From assembly GCA_913057975.1 (NCBI GenBank), contig CAJXOQ010000016.1, forward strand, positions 1 through 36,858: a DNA stretch of 36,858 nucleotides. The letters run 5' to 3'. Origin of the DNA: an uncultured Marinobacter sp. (GTDB taxonomy: Bacteria; Pseudomonadota; Gammaproteobacteria; Pseudomonadales; Oleiphilaceae). A program made the translations under genes and the position numbers. Below are positions 16,224-25,022 of the stretch, in pieces (position 1 is the first letter of the stretch; every line of letters starts with the position of its first letter). The notes under the pieces are model-generated. The model ran no database searches. It saw only the letters and a program-made list of their open reading frames with translations, and had not been told where the DNA came from.

Positions 16224-16502
16224 TCAGGCCTTCAATATCTGGTCAAGTTGGGAATGGATTTCCTGCTCAATCCGCGATTTGAACGGCCGCAGCATCATGC
16301 CCAGCTCCAGATGAACATGGAGATTGCTATCGGTGATTTCCAGCTGGCCTTTTACACCGCTGCGTTTGAACTTGAGGTGATCCCCTTCCCACTGATAGTT
16401 CACATCAAACTGCTTTGACAGATCCTCAGCCAGGGTTTCCGCCGCCTGGCGGGCGTGCTTTTTGTCGAGGGAATGAGTACGGCGTACATCAATTGTTGAC
16501 AT
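16224..16502 (-). CDS. Polyhydroxyalkanoic acid system family protein (PF09650)
   Basis: This small 92-residue protein (MSTIDVRRTHSLDKKHARQA at the N terminus, then an amphipathic beta-rich middle and a helical end) resembles the PHA granule-region family TIGR02610/PF09650. Members sit near PHA storage genes in many Proteobacteria, but no pha synthase is in this window. The start at 16502 is chosen because the family begins just there and GGAGATA lies upstream. The longer frame to 16847 runs antisense into ubiE and is not credible. It is divergent from ubiE, with which it shares a 114-nt promoter region. Its biochemical role is not established. Confidence 0.83.
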   Translation of the reverse strand: MSTIDVRRTHSLDKKHARQAAETLAEDLSKQFDVNYQWEGDHLKFKRSGVKGQLEITDSNLHVHLELGMMLRPFKSRIEQEIHSQLDQILKA

Positions 16503-16558
16503 GAAACGGATATCTCCAGGATTTCGGGCGCAATTTATAGTGTAAGGCGGCATTAAAC

Positions 16559-16586
16559 TTGTAGCCACCCCCGCAGGCGTTAGAAT
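16559..16586 (+). promoter_or_regulatory. Candidate sigma-70 promoter of the ubiE-led operon
   Basis: TTGTAG (16559-16564) and TAGAAT (16581-16586) are 16 bp apart. They lie 30 nt upstream of the ubiE ATG, in the divergent region shared with the PHA-system gene. Match quality is moderate. Confidence 0.4.
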
Positions 16587-16616
16587 ACGGGGTTCAGATT
16601 CTGACAGGACATACCC

Positions 16617-17408
16617 ATGAGCGAGCAACAACCGTCTACCGACCGTCCGCAGGCGGAAACACCGAAAGACGACGTCACCCATTTTGGCTTTCGCAACGTG
16701 CCGAAAAGCCAAAAAGCGGGTCAGGTCGCTGACGTGTTCCATTCCGTGGCCGGCAAGTACGACCTGATGAACGACCTCATGTCCATGGGAATCCACCGCC
16801 TCTGGAAGCGCTTCACCATTGAGCTTTCCGGGGTGCGCAAGGGGCACCAGGTGCTGGATATTGCAGGCGGCACCGGTGATCTGACCATGAAATTCTCGGA
16901 CCTGGTCGGCCCAACCGGCAAGGTTGTGCTCGCCGACATCAATGCGTCCATGCTGCAGGTTGGCCGGGGCCGGCTAATGGACCGTGGCTACGCCGGCAAC
17001 ATCGAATACGTGCAGGCGGATGCCGAACACCTCCCCTTCCCGGACAACAGCTTCAACGCTGTGAGCATTGCCTTTGGCCTGCGCAACGTCACCGACAAGG
17101 ACCAGGCCCTGCGGGATATGACGCGGGTGCTGAAACCCGGTGGCAAGGTGATGGTGCTGGAGTTTTCCAAACCCAAGAATCCGCTGCTCAGCAAAGCCTA
17201 TGACGTGTATTCATTCAACGCGCTGCCGCTGATGGGCCAGTTGATTGCTGGCGACTCCAACAGCTATCAATACCTGGCCGAGTCCATCCGCATGCATCCG
17301 GACCAGGATACGCTCAAGGCGATGATGGAAGAGGCAGGCCTGGTGAATTGCAAGTACTACAACATGACCGGCGGCGTGGTCGCCCTGCATGTGGGAATCA
17401 AGCCCTGA
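16617..17408 (+). CDS. ubiE: Ubiquinone/menaquinone C-methyltransferase UbiE
   Basis: This 263-residue SAM-dependent methyltransferase carries out the C-methylation step of ubiquinone (and menaquinone) synthesis. Visible landmarks are [27 protein letters not shown], the SAM-binding [11 protein letters not shown] motif at about 79-89, and the UbiE signature [13 protein letters not shown]. The poorly conserved first 20 residues (Ser/Pro/Glu-rich) are typical. It opens a run of overlapping ubi genes: its TGA overlaps the ubiJ ATG by one base (TGATG). The order ubiE-ubiJ-ubiB-his-tat-rsmE is the same as in Pseudomonas. Confidence 0.97.
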   Translation: MSEQQPSTDRPQAETPKDDVTHFGFRNVPKSQKAGQVADVFHSVAGKYDLMNDLMSMGIHRLWKRFTIELSGVRKGHQVLDIAGGTGDLTMKFSDLVGPTGKVVLADINASMLQVGRGRLMDRGYAGNIEYVQADAEHLPFPDNSFNAVSIAFGLRNVTDKDQALRDMTRVLKPGGKVMVLEFSKPKNPLLSKAYDVYSFNALPLMGQLIAGDSNSYQYLAESIRMHPDQDTLKAMMEEAGLVNCKYYNMTGGVVALHVGIKP

Positions 17409-18046
17409 TGTTTCCCGGCCCAACCCTGCTGTCTGCCGCCACCTCTATCATTGAGAGCGCGCTCAACCGAGCGCTGGCGCTGGACCCCGCTGGCAAGCAG
17501 GCTCTGATGTCAGCGCTCACGGGGCCGGTACAGTTTTCGCTGGACGGGCTCGGCCTCACGCTGACGCTGCAACAGGCGGGAGATCGCATTCAGGTTGCCA
17601 GCCAGCCCTCGGAAGCTCCTGCTTTGATCCTGTCCGGCCGCCCCATGGCGTTCGCCGCCCTGGCCACCGGCGATGACGGAGTTTTCAGCGAAGGCCGCAT
17701 TCACGTGACTGGCGATACCGCCCTGGCGCACCAGTTCCAGCGCGCCATCGACCAACTCGACCCCGACTGGGAAGCTGCCATGGCCGGGTATATTGGTGAT
17801 GTGCCGGCGCATTTTATCGGCCAGCGCGTTCGCGGGGCTGTTCGTTGGAGCCGACAGGCGTTTGCGTCCCTGAACGCCAATGTTGAAGAATATATTCATG
17901 AAGAAAGCCGAAGCCTGCCCGGGCGCCGGGAGCTGGAAGCCACGTTTACCGATATCGACCGGCTGAACCTGCAGACCGAACGCCTGGAAGCCAGGGTCAC
18001 GCGGCTGGAGCATCCCAGACAACAAGACCAAACGGAGACGCCGTGA
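17408..18046 (+). CDS. ubiJ: Ubiquinone biosynthesis accessory factor UbiJ (SCP2 domain)
   Basis: This 212-residue protein has an N-terminal SCP2-like lipid-binding domain (about 20-120) and a C-terminal helical and coiled-coil part ending [19 protein letters not shown]. UbiJ is a soluble accessory protein that helps organise the Ubi complex and bind ubiquinone intermediates in aerobic synthesis. The start at 17408 is set by the one-base overlap with the ubiE stop. Its own stop overlaps the GTG start of ubiB (GTGA). Placement between ubiE and ubiB is diagnostic because sequence conservation in this family is low. Confidence 0.93.
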   Translation: MFPGPTLLSAATSIIESALNRALALDPAGKQALMSALTGPVQFSLDGLGLTLTLQQAGDRIQVASQPSEAPALILSGRPMAFAALATGDDGVFSEGRIHVTGDTALAHQFQRAIDQLDPDWEAAMAGYIGDVPAHFIGQRVRGAVRWSRQAFASLNANVEEYIHEESRSLPGRRELEATFTDIDRLNLQTERLEARVTRLEHPRQQDQTETP

Positions 18047-19692
18047 CGCGCCTGCAACGCCTGTTTCGCATTGCCTGGGTCTTCTGCCGCTACCGGCTGG
18101 ACACCTTTCTACCGCTGGCGGAACTGCCTGTCCCCCTGAAAGTGTTTTTCCTGTTGGCCCCCTGGCACCTGTTTCCGAAACCCAAGCTGGACCGGGGGGA
18201 CCGCCTACGCCTCGCGTTTGAAGAGCTGGGGCCGGTATTCGTCAAATTCGGCCAGATCCTGTCGACGCGACGGGACTTGCTACCCGACGACATGGCGCTT
18301 TCCCTCAAAAACCTGCAGGACCGGGTACCGCCTTTTCCCGGCGACGTCGCCCAGGGCATTATCGAAAAATCCCTCGGTGCGCCGGTGTCGGAACTGTTTG
18401 CGGAGTTTTCCCGTGAGCCCATGGCCTCTGCCTCCGTCGCCCAGGTGCATGCCGCCACACTTCTCGACGGCCGGGAAGTCGTGGTCAAGGTCATCCGCCC
18501 CGACATTGAACGGGTCATCCGCCAGGACCTGGCATTGATGTACATGATGGCCGGTCTGCTGGAACGCTACTGGTCCGAAGGCCGTCGGCTGCACCCGGTG
18601 GAAGTGGTGGCGGACTACGATTCCACCATCCATGACGAACTCGACCAGCAACGCGAAGCCGCCAACGCCAGTCAGCTGCGCCGTAATTTCGAGAACTCAT
18701 CGCTGATTTATATCCCCTCCATCGACTGGGACTACACACGCAAGTCCGTTCTGGTCATGGAGCGCATCCACGGCATCCCCATTGCCGACGTTCCGGCGCT
18801 TCGTGAAGCCGGCGTCAATCTGAAAGTACTGGCAGAGAAAGGGGTGGAGATCTTCTTCACCCAGGTCTTCCGGGACAGCTTCTTTCACGCCGACATGCAC
18901 CCCGGCAATATTTTCGTGGATGTCAGCAACCCCGAGGACCCGAAGTACATTGCCATCGATTTCGGCATCGTTGGCACTCTTGCACCGGATGACCAAAGCT
19001 ATCTTGCCCGCAATTTGCTGGCGTTTTTCCGCCGCGATTACCGCCAGGTCGCCGAGTTGCATATCCAGTCCGGCTGGGTGCCACCGGACACCCGGGTCAA
19101 CGAATTCGAGGCCGCTATCCGCACCGTTTGCGAGCCGATTTTCGAGAAGCCACTGAAAGACATCTCCTTTGGCCACTTCCTGCTACGGCTGTTCCAGACG
19201 GCGCGGCGCTTCAACATGGAAGTGCAACCGCAACTGGTACTGCTGCAGAAAACCCTGCTGAATGTGGAAGGCCTGGGGCGTCAGCTTTATCCGGATCTGG
19301 ACCTCTGGAGCACTGCTCAACCCTTCCTGGAAGCCTGGATGCGCAAACGCATCGGCCCGTCCGGCCTGATCAAATCCCTGCAGTCCCATTTGCCCGCCTG
19401 GCTGGAGCAGTCGCCGGAAATGCCACAACTGGTACACGACGCGCTGGTGCAGTTACGCAACACGGGCTCCAACGACCACCCCAGTCGCGCTACACTGGAG
19501 CTTATTCGTGAAAACCGGGCCCGGGCCGACCGGCGCTGGCGACGGGGGCTGGCCGCTGCAGCCTTGGCGGGGGTGGCCTGGCTGAGCCTCGACCATGACC
19601 TTGCCACCCTGGCACAGACCATGCCCGTTCATGGCTGGGCCTTACTGGCCGTGGCGGCCTGGCTGGCTGTAGGCCATGAACGGAAAAACTGA
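18043..19692 (+). CDS. ubiB: Atypical kinase-like ubiquinone biosynthesis protein UbiB
   Basis: This 549-residue ABC1/ADCK family protein shows the KxGQ motif (KFGQ, about 68-71), the Ala-rich loop ([11 protein letters not shown], about 128-138), the VAIK-type lysine (VVVKVIRP, Lys149), the HADMHPGN catalytic loop and DFGIVG. Two C-terminal hydrophobic segments ([13 protein letters not shown] and [13 protein letters not shown]) anchor it in the inner membrane. It is needed for ubiquinone synthesis, probably as an ATPase rather than a protein kinase. The GTG start at 18043 overlaps the ubiJ stop, with ACGGAGAC just upstream. Confidence 0.97.
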   Translation: MTRLQRLFRIAWVFCRYRLDTFLPLAELPVPLKVFFLLAPWHLFPKPKLDRGDRLRLAFEELGPVFVKFGQILSTRRDLLPDDMALSLKNLQDRVPPFPGDVAQGIIEKSLGAPVSELFAEFSREPMASASVAQVHAATLLDGREVVVKVIRPDIERVIRQDLALMYMMAGLLERYWSEGRRLHPVEVVADYDSTIHDELDQQREAANASQLRRNFENSSLIYIPSIDWDYTRKSVLVMERIHGIPIADVPALREAGVNLKVLAEKGVEIFFTQVFRDSFFHADMHPGNIFVDVSNPEDPKYIAIDFGIVGTLAPDDQSYLARNLLAFFRRDYRQVAELHIQSGWVPPDTRVNEFEAAIRTVCEPIFEKPLKDISFGHFLLRLFQTARRFNMEVQPQLVLLQKTLLNVEGLGRQLYPDLDLWSTAQPFLEAWMRKRIGPSGLIKSLQSHLPAWLEQSPEMPQLVHDALVQLRNTGSNDHPSRATLELIRENRARADRRWRRGLAAAALAGVAWLSLDHDLATLAQTMPVHGWALLAVAAWLAVGHERKN

Positions 19693-19706
19693 CGGAAGTC
19701 ATCTAA

Positions 19707-20144
19707 ATGCAAGATTCAAACGCTAGAGTCGGGGCGCCTGACTGGTTAGAGGAAATCCGCTGGAATGCGGATGGGCTGATACCTGCCATTGCCCAGGACG
19801 CCGCTACCGGCGACATCCTGATGATGGCCTGGATGAACGCAGAGTCGCTCCGGCTGACCGCTGAAGAAGGCCAGGCCGTATATTGGTCCCGTTCCCGCGG
19901 CAAATTGTGGCGCAAAGGGGAAACCTCCGGGCACCAACAGGTGATCTCGGAAATCCGGCTGGACTGCGATGAAGACGTGATTCTTCTGAAGGTTGAGCAG
20001 AAAGGCGGTATCGCCTGCCACACCGGGCGACGAAGCTGCTTCTATCGCAAACTGGAAGGCGGGCAATGGACGAGCGTAGATCCGGTTCTGCGGGATCCCG
20101 GCGCTATTTACGGTGACAAACAGGGAGGTAGCAACCATGAGTGA
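19707..20144 (+). CDS. hisI: Phosphoribosyl-AMP cyclohydrolase HisI
   Basis: This 145-residue enzyme of histidine synthesis hydrolyses phosphoribosyl-AMP to open the purine ring. Typical blocks are [57 protein letters not shown] and the metal-binding [11 protein letters not shown]. It is a stand-alone cyclohydrolase, not fused to HisE as in enteric bacteria. The reading frame overlaps hisE by 8 nt, so the two steps stay coupled in expression. GGAAGT upstream of the ATG serves as a modest ribosome site. Confidence 0.97.
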   Translation: MQDSNARVGAPDWLEEIRWNADGLIPAIAQDAATGDILMMAWMNAESLRLTAEEGQAVYWSRSRGKLWRKGETSGHQQVISEIRLDCDEDVILLKVEQKGGIACHTGRRSCFYRKLEGGQWTSVDPVLRDPGAIYGDKQGGSNHE

Positions 20145-20466
20145 CATTCTTGAGCAGCTGGCCCAGGTGTTGGAAGCCCGCAAGGAGGCCGATCCGGAAA
20201 CCTCCTATGTCGCCAGCCTGCACCAGAAGGGGCTCAACAAGATCCTGGAAAAGGTAGGGGAAGAGTGCACCGAGACGTTGTTGGCCGCCAAGGACGCGGA
20301 GCACTCCGGTGAAACCCGGGACGTGGTTTATGAAACCGCCGACCTCTGGTTTCACAGCATGGTAATGCTGTCCCGGCTTGGCCTTGGCCCCAAGGACGTC
20401 ATCGACGAGCTCGCCAGCCGATTTGACCTGTCTGGCCTTGAAGAAAAAGCCTCCCGGGATCAGTGA
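20137..20466 (+). CDS. hisE: Phosphoribosyl-ATP pyrophosphatase HisE
   Basis: This 109-residue all-alpha NTP-pyrophosphatase-like enzyme converts phosphoribosyl-ATP to phosphoribosyl-AMP, the step before HisI. The conserved stretch [15 protein letters not shown] and the metal-binding [13 protein letters not shown] are visible. The start at 20137 (MSDILEQL) has GGGAGGT about 6 nt upstream. The in-frame ATG at 20113 lies inside hisI without a good site. It overlaps the end of hisI by 8 nt and is followed by tatA after 88 nt. Confidence 0.96.
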   Translation: MSDILEQLAQVLEARKEADPETSYVASLHQKGLNKILEKVGEECTETLLAAKDAEHSGETRDVVYETADLWFHSMVMLSRLGLGPKDVIDELASRFDLSGLEEKASRDQ

Positions 20467-20554
20467 TCCGGGCAACCCTGAAGAGGGTTTCCGGAAGCCC
20501 CCCGAAGTGGCGTACAATCAATCGTAACAGAAACCTTAAGACGAGGGTCCCGGC

Positions 20555-20791
20555 ATGGGCATCAGTATCTGGCAACTCCTAATCGTACTTGGCATTGTTA
20601 TTCTGTTATTCGGAACCAAAAAGCTCCGTAATATCGGCGGGGATCTGGGCGGTGCCATTCGTGGGTTCAAAAAATCCATGAACGACGACGACAAGAAGGA
20701 CGATGACCCGGACGCCATCGAAGAAGAGTCCGACGTGAAGGCTCATGAAGCCCGCGCCGAAGAAAAGCCACGGGACAAGTCCCACAGCTGA
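20555..20791 (+). CDS. tatA: Sec-independent translocase subunit TatA
   Basis: This 78-residue protein has one N-terminal membrane helix ([16 protein letters not shown]), the [22 protein letters not shown] hinge and amphipathic helix, and an acidic, Lys-rich tail ([17 protein letters not shown]). It forms the pore-like oligomer that moves folded twin-arginine substrates across the inner membrane. GAGGG lies about 7 nt before the ATG. It is the first gene of tatABC. Confidence 0.96.
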   Translation: MGISIWQLLIVLGIVILLFGTKKLRNIGGDLGGAIRGFKKSMNDDDKKDDDPDAIEEESDVKAHEARAEEKPRDKSHS

Positions 20792-20801
20792 GACGGGCTG
20801 A

Positions 20802-21317
20802 ATGTTTGATATCGGCTTTGTCGAGCTGCTGATCTGCGGCGTCATTGCGCTACTGGTTCTTGGCCCCGAACGGCTGCCTACAGCGGCCCGGGCAGCCGGG
20901 CGCTGGATAGGGGGTGCCCGCCGCATGGTGAGCCAGTTTTCCTCGGAACTCGACCGTCAGCTGAAGGCGGAAGAGCTTCGCGAAGAACTGCGCCAGGCCG
21001 GCGACGTCGGCCTGGACGATGTCCAGAAATCGGTGCGCGGCGCCCTGGACGAGGCCAAGAAGTACGAGCACATGGTTCTGTCCGACGACGGGAAGTCCAA
21101 ACACCGGCCCGCGCCCGCAACCCGGCGGACTGCCGAACAGTCAGAGCCTGAAACGGAACCCATGCTGGAGCCGGAGGAGGACCCAACCTCGGCCAACGGT
21201 TCCGGACATGCCTCTCTGGCCCCCGATGATCCTCCACGAGAGGATGACAGCAGGCACGACCAGTCGGCCGATAGCACCCTGAAACAACAGGAAAGCACGC
21301 CGGATAACCGTTCATGA
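20802..21317 (+). CDS. tatB: Sec-independent translocase subunit TatB
   Basis: This 171-residue protein has an N-terminal membrane helix (FVELLICGVIALLVLGPERLP), followed by an amphipathic helix and a long acidic, Pro/Glu-rich disordered tail, as expected for TatB. With TatC it forms the receptor for twin-arginine signal peptides. The stop overlaps the tatC ATG (ATGA at 21314-21317), indicating coupled translation. The tail after residue about 100 is low complexity and likely variable. Confidence 0.95.
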   Translation: MFDIGFVELLICGVIALLVLGPERLPTAARAAGRWIGGARRMVSQFSSELDRQLKAEELREELRQAGDVGLDDVQKSVRGALDEAKKYEHMVLSDDGKSKHRPAPATRRTAEQSEPETEPMLEPEEDPTSANGSGHASLAPDDPPREDDSRHDQSADSTLKQQESTPDNRS

Positions 21318-22108
21318 CCACCCAGCCCGACGGCAAAAACGCCCAACGTCCCGAAGATGCACAGCCGGAAATGCCACTGATCGAGCATTTGCTGGAGCTG
21401 CGCAACCGCCTGCTGAAAATGGTGTTGGCGGTAATCATCTGTTTTGCCGCCATCTACCCGTTTGCCAATGAACTCTACCTGCTGATATCGCAACCCTTGC
21501 GAGACCTGCTGCCAGTCGGCCAGACCATGATCGCAACGGACATCACCTCACCGTTCTTCGCGCCATTGAAACTGGCCCTGGTGCTAGCTGTGTTCGTGGC
21601 CATACCGGTGATCCTCTACCAGCTCTGGAGTTTTATCGCGCCAGGCCTGTATGCCCATGAGAAGAAGCTGGCGTTCCCCTTACTGTTTACGTCGGTCGTC
21701 CTGTTCTATCTGGGGGCGGCATTTGCCTATTACGTGGTGTTCCCGCTGGTGTTCGGATTCTTCACCGCCATCGGCCCGGAAGGCATTGTGGAGTTGCCGG
21801 ATATCAGCAGCTACCTCAATTTCGTACTGAAGATGTTCTTCGCCTTCGGGGTTGCCTTCGAAATTCCCATCGCCACCATACTGCTGATTCTCACTGGCGC
21901 CACCACGCCCGAGGACCTCGCTGCGAAGCGCCCGTACATTGTGGTGGGCTGCTTCGTGATCGGCATGTTGTTGACGCCACCGGACATCATCTCCCAGACC
22001 CTGCTGGCGGTGCCCATGTGGTTGTTGTTTGAACTCGGCATTCTGTTTGGTCGGCTCGCCAGGCGCGAGGTGGAAGCCCCTGATGCAACGGACGCCTCCA
22101 ACGAATGA
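21314..22108 (+). CDS. tatC: Sec-independent translocase subunit TatC
   Basis: This 264-residue, six-helix membrane protein starts with the cytoplasmic EMPLIEHLLELRNRLLK segment that binds the twin-arginine motif. It continues through SPFFAPLKLALVLAVFVAIPVILYQLWSFIAPGLYAHEKK and KRPYIVVGCFVIGMLLTPPDIISQ, all family hallmarks. The C terminus is short and acidic. The final ATGA (22105-22108) overlaps the start of rsmE. Confidence 0.97.
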   Translation: MTTQPDGKNAQRPEDAQPEMPLIEHLLELRNRLLKMVLAVIICFAAIYPFANELYLLISQPLRDLLPVGQTMIATDITSPFFAPLKLALVLAVFVAIPVILYQLWSFIAPGLYAHEKKLAFPLLFTSVVLFYLGAAFAYYVVFPLVFGFFTAIGPEGIVELPDISSYLNFVLKMFFAFGVAFEIPIATILLILTGATTPEDLAAKRPYIVVGCFVIGMLLTPPDIISQTLLAVPMWLLFELGILFGRLARREVEAPDATDASNE

Positions 22109-22824
22109 ACCTGGCACTGCTGTTCCAGGATGATTTCGTGGCAACGGACACAGCCGTCCTCAAGGGCCGCCGGCTGGCACACCTGCATGCAGTGTTGAAG
22201 GTCGCGGAAGGCGATCTGGTACCCGTGGGCCTTGTCGACGGCGATATTGGCACAGGCCGCGTGCTCAGGCTTACCGATACCGAGGCCGTACTTCAGGTGG
22301 AATTAACCGCACCGCCGCCAGCCCCCCTGCCCTTGACCTTGGTCCTGGCCATGCCACGGCCAAAGATGTTCCGCCGTGTACTGCAGACCTGCGCAACCCT
22401 TGGCGTCAAGGATATCTGGCTGATCAATGCCTACAAGGTGGAGAAAAGCTTCTGGCAAACGCCGTGGCTGTCGGACGACAATCTGCGGGAAAACATGGTA
22501 CTCGGCCTGGAGCAGGCGCGGGACACCCACCTGCCGCGGCTGCACGTCCGCAAGCTGTTCAAGCCGTTTGTGGAAGACGAGCTGCCGGCCCTGCTAAACA
22601 ATACCCGGGCTCTGGTGGCCCATCCCGGTACCAGCACGCCCTGCCCAGCACACATCAACGAACCCGCCACCCTGTGCGTTGGCCCGGAAGGCGGGTTCAT
22701 ACCGTATGAAGTCGACAAGCTGATCGAGGCGGGCTGCGAGGCGGTGCACCTTGGCAGCCGTATACTCCGGGTGGAGACCGCCGTACCTGTGCTGGTCAGC
22801 CGCCTGTTCGACGCCTGCGGTTAG
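22105..22824 (+). CDS. rsmE: 16S rRNA m3U1498 methyltransferase RsmE
   Basis: This 239-residue SPOUT-class enzyme methylates N3 of U1498 in 16S rRNA. An N-terminal PUA-like domain (RRLAHLHAVLKVAEGDLVPVG) precedes the SPOUT domain with LVLAMPRPKMFRRVLQTCATLG, CVGPEGGFIPYEVDKL and the knot-forming HLGSRILRVETAVPV. It is the last gene of the plus-strand run, overlapping tatC by 4 nt, and ends 1 nt from the convergent DUF808 gene. Confidence 0.96.
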   Translation: MNLALLFQDDFVATDTAVLKGRRLAHLHAVLKVAEGDLVPVGLVDGDIGTGRVLRLTDTEAVLQVELTAPPPAPLPLTLVLAMPRPKMFRRVLQTCATLGVKDIWLINAYKVEKSFWQTPWLSDDNLRENMVLGLEQARDTHLPRLHVRKLFKPFVEDELPALLNNTRALVAHPGTSTPCPAHINEPATLCVGPEGGFIPYEVDKLIEAGCEAVHLGSRILRVETAVPVLVSRLFDACG

Positions 22825-22825
22825 C

Positions 22826-23740
22826 TCAGGCCGAACGCGCCTTCCAGAGTTTTGTCAGTGGTGTGATCACCGCTACCAGTAGCGCGCCCGCTACAACGCC
22901 GAAAACACCGTCCGCAAGCACCGGAATAACGGCCTGAGCGAAACCACCAAAACCTTCGACAAAGTGATGAATGGCCTCATACACCGGTGGTAGTCCATGG
23001 GTGAGAATGCCACCACCCACCAGGAACATGGCGATGGTGCCCAGCACTGACAAGGCTTTCATCATCCAGGGAGCAAACCAGAGGATGCCTTCCCCAACCC
23101 GCTTGGCGAATGGGCTTTCTTTCTGGCTGAGGTACAAACCGCCATCGTCCAGTTTCACAATGCCGGCCACCAGGCCATAGACACCGATGGTGATCATTAT
23201 GGCGACGACCGTCAGCACCATGAACTGCATTCCGATGCCCTGACTACTGACCGTTCCCAGGGTGATCGCTATGATTTCGGCCGACAGGATAAAGTCTGTG
23301 CGGATCGCCCCTTTGATCTTGTCTTGCTCAACCGCTTTCAGATCGGCGTCGGGATTTTTGAGGGCGTTGCGAAGTTCTTCCTTGTGCTGTTCATCTTCCT
23401 GCCTGTGAAGGAACCGGTGAGCGATTTTTTCAAACCCCTCAAAGCAGAGAAAGGCGCCACCCAGCATCAGCAGGGGAATCACCAACCAGGGCACAAAGAA
23501 GCTGATGGCGAGAGCCCCCGGAACCAGGATGGCCTTGTTGAGCATCGAGCCCTTCGCCACCGCCCAGACCACCGGCAGTTCCCTCGCGGGTTTCACACCG
23601 GTTACCTGCTGGGCATTGAGCGCGAGGTCATCCCCCAGCACGCCAGCGGTTTTCTTGGTGGCCGCCTTGGTCATCAACGCCACATCGTCCAGAACCGTGG
23701 CGATGTCATCAATCAATACGAGGAGACTGCTGGCAGCCAT
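22826..23740 (-). CDS. DUF808 family inner-membrane protein (YedI-like)
   Basis: This 304-residue membrane protein starts with ASSLLVLIDDIATVLDDVALMTKAATKKTAGVLGDDLA, the characteristic DUF808 N terminus. Several membrane segments follow (ILVPGALAISFFVPWLVIPLLMLGGAFL, FMVLTVVAIMITIGVYGLVAGIV and a C-terminal ADGVFGVVAGALLVAVITPL). The function of the family is unknown. The ATG at 23740 has AAGGA about 8 nt upstream; the in-frame TTG at 23761 has no good site. It is separated from the ubiI-like gene by about 50 nt and may be transcribed with it. Confidence 0.9.
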   Translation of the reverse strand: MAASSLLVLIDDIATVLDDVALMTKAATKKTAGVLGDDLALNAQQVTGVKPARELPVVWAVAKGSMLNKAILVPGALAISFFVPWLVIPLLMLGGAFLCFEGFEKIAHRFLHRQEDEQHKEELRNALKNPDADLKAVEQDKIKGAIRTDFILSAEIIAITLGTVSSQGIGMQFMVLTVVAIMITIGVYGLVAGIVKLDDGGLYLSQKESPFAKRVGEGILWFAPWMMKALSVLGTIAMFLVGGGILTHGLPPVYEAIHHFVEGFGGFAQAVIPVLADGVFGVVAGALLVAVITPLTKLWKARSA

Positions 23741-23792
23741 AACGAATTCCTTTTGGTTCAACGATGTTTATGGTGCGCCCTGAAAACCATAC

Positions 23793-25022
23793 TCAGGCAT
23801 CCAGCCCCATGGCCTCGGCCGCAATACGGTTCTTGATCGGCCCAAGCCGGTTCAGCCAGCGCATGCCGGTGTTGCGCAGCCAACGCAGGGTCAACTCATC
23901 ACGGCCAAACAGTTGCTTGAAACCTTCCATGGCCGCCATCATCGCGAGGTTCTCTCCCTTGCGACGGCGCTGGTAGCGAGCCAGAACAAGCTCGTTGTCT
24001 GGATCAATGCCTTTGCTCCGGGCACTGGCAAGTTCATCCAGCAACGCACGAACATCCCCATAACCCAGATTTGCCCCCTGGCCGGCCAGGGGATGAATGG
24101 TATGGGCGGCATCGCCCACCAGCGCAAAGCCAGGGGCGATGTATTCCTTGGCATGGCGTTGACGCAAAGGAAACGCGTAGCGACGCGAGACCCGATCCAC
24201 TGCGCCCAGTTCACGCTCTATCGCCCGTTCCAGCTCCGCTTTGAAGGCGTGGTCATCCAGCCCCATCAGACGCCGTGCCTCTTCAGTATCCTGTGACCAT
24301 ACAATAGAACAAAAATGCTCATCGCCGGACTCTGACAACAATGGCAGGAACGCCAGAGGTCCTGTGGGCGAGAACCGTTGCCAGGCGGTATAGCGGTGGC
24401 TCTGGGCCGTTCGAACGGTGCATACGATGGCCTGCTGGCCGTAATCCCACTCGCGGGTCGGTAGCCCCACCCACTGGCGCAATCGGGAGTGGGCACCGTC
24501 CGCCGCCACTACAAGCCTGGCGCCGAAGGTCTGGCCGTCTTCCAGGCGGATGCCTCGCGTGTGCCCGTCCTGCCACCAGCCACTCACCCTGACCCCGTCA
24601 ATCAGGGTCACAGCGCTGTCAGCCAGGGCATCAAACAGTGCCTGCACAATTCGACGGTTCTCAATGATCGTACCCAGCGCCGGGGCGCGGAGCTCTGCCG
24701 CCTCGAACTGGATGCGGCCGGTGCCATCGCCGTCCCACACCGTCATTGTCTGGTAGGAACAGTGGCGACCAGCGGTTATGTCCGGCCATACCCCCAACTG
24801 TTCCAGCAGCCGCTGGCTGGCGACCGAAATGGCGCTCACGCGGGGGTCGAAATCTTCCACAGATAGCGCTTCTTCGAGGCCCTGCATCAAGGCCTTTCGG
24901 TCGGCACCTTCCACCAGCCCGACATTCCAGCCCTGCCGAGACAAACCCAGCGCCAGGGCCGAGCCCACCATGCCGCCGCCAACCACCAGGATATCGAATT
25001 GCGGTTGCTCACTCATGGTCAT
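23793..25022 (-). CDS. ubiI: FAD-dependent ubiquinone hydroxylase, UbiI/VisC-like
   Basis: This protein of about 409 residues belongs to the UbiH/UbiF/COQ6 family of ubiquinone-ring hydroxylases. The Rossmann FAD motif VVGGGMVGSALALGLS lies near residue 15, DGAHSRLRQ in the middle, and the GDAAHTIHPLAGQGANLGYGD ribityl-binding block at about 300. Position after ubiH matches ubiI (visC) in E. coli and Pseudomonas. Sequence alone does not separate UbiI from UbiF, so the symbol rests on synteny. The start is either the ATG at 25022 or at 25016; both overlap the ubiH end by 8-14 nt. Upstream codons to 25097 lie inside ubiH. Confidence 0.85.
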   Translation of the reverse strand: MTMSEQPQFDILVVGGGMVGSALALGLSRQGWNVGLVEGADRKALMQGLEEALSVEDFDPRVSAISVASQRLLEQLGVWPDITAGRHCSYQTMTVWDGDGTGRIQFEAAELRAPALGTIIENRRIVQALFDALADSAVTLIDGVRVSGWWQDGHTRGIRLEDGQTFGARLVVAADGAHSRLRQWVGLPTREWDYGQQAIVCTVRTAQSHRYTAWQRFSPTGPLAFLPLLSESGDEHFCSIVWSQDTEEARRLMGLDDHAFKAELERAIERELGAVDRVSRRYAFPLRQRHAKEYIAPGFALVGDAAHTIHPLAGQGANLGYGDVRALLDELASARSKGIDPDNELVLARYQRRRKGENLAMMAAMEGFKQLFGRDELTLRWLRNTGMRWLNRLGPIKNRIAAEAMGLDA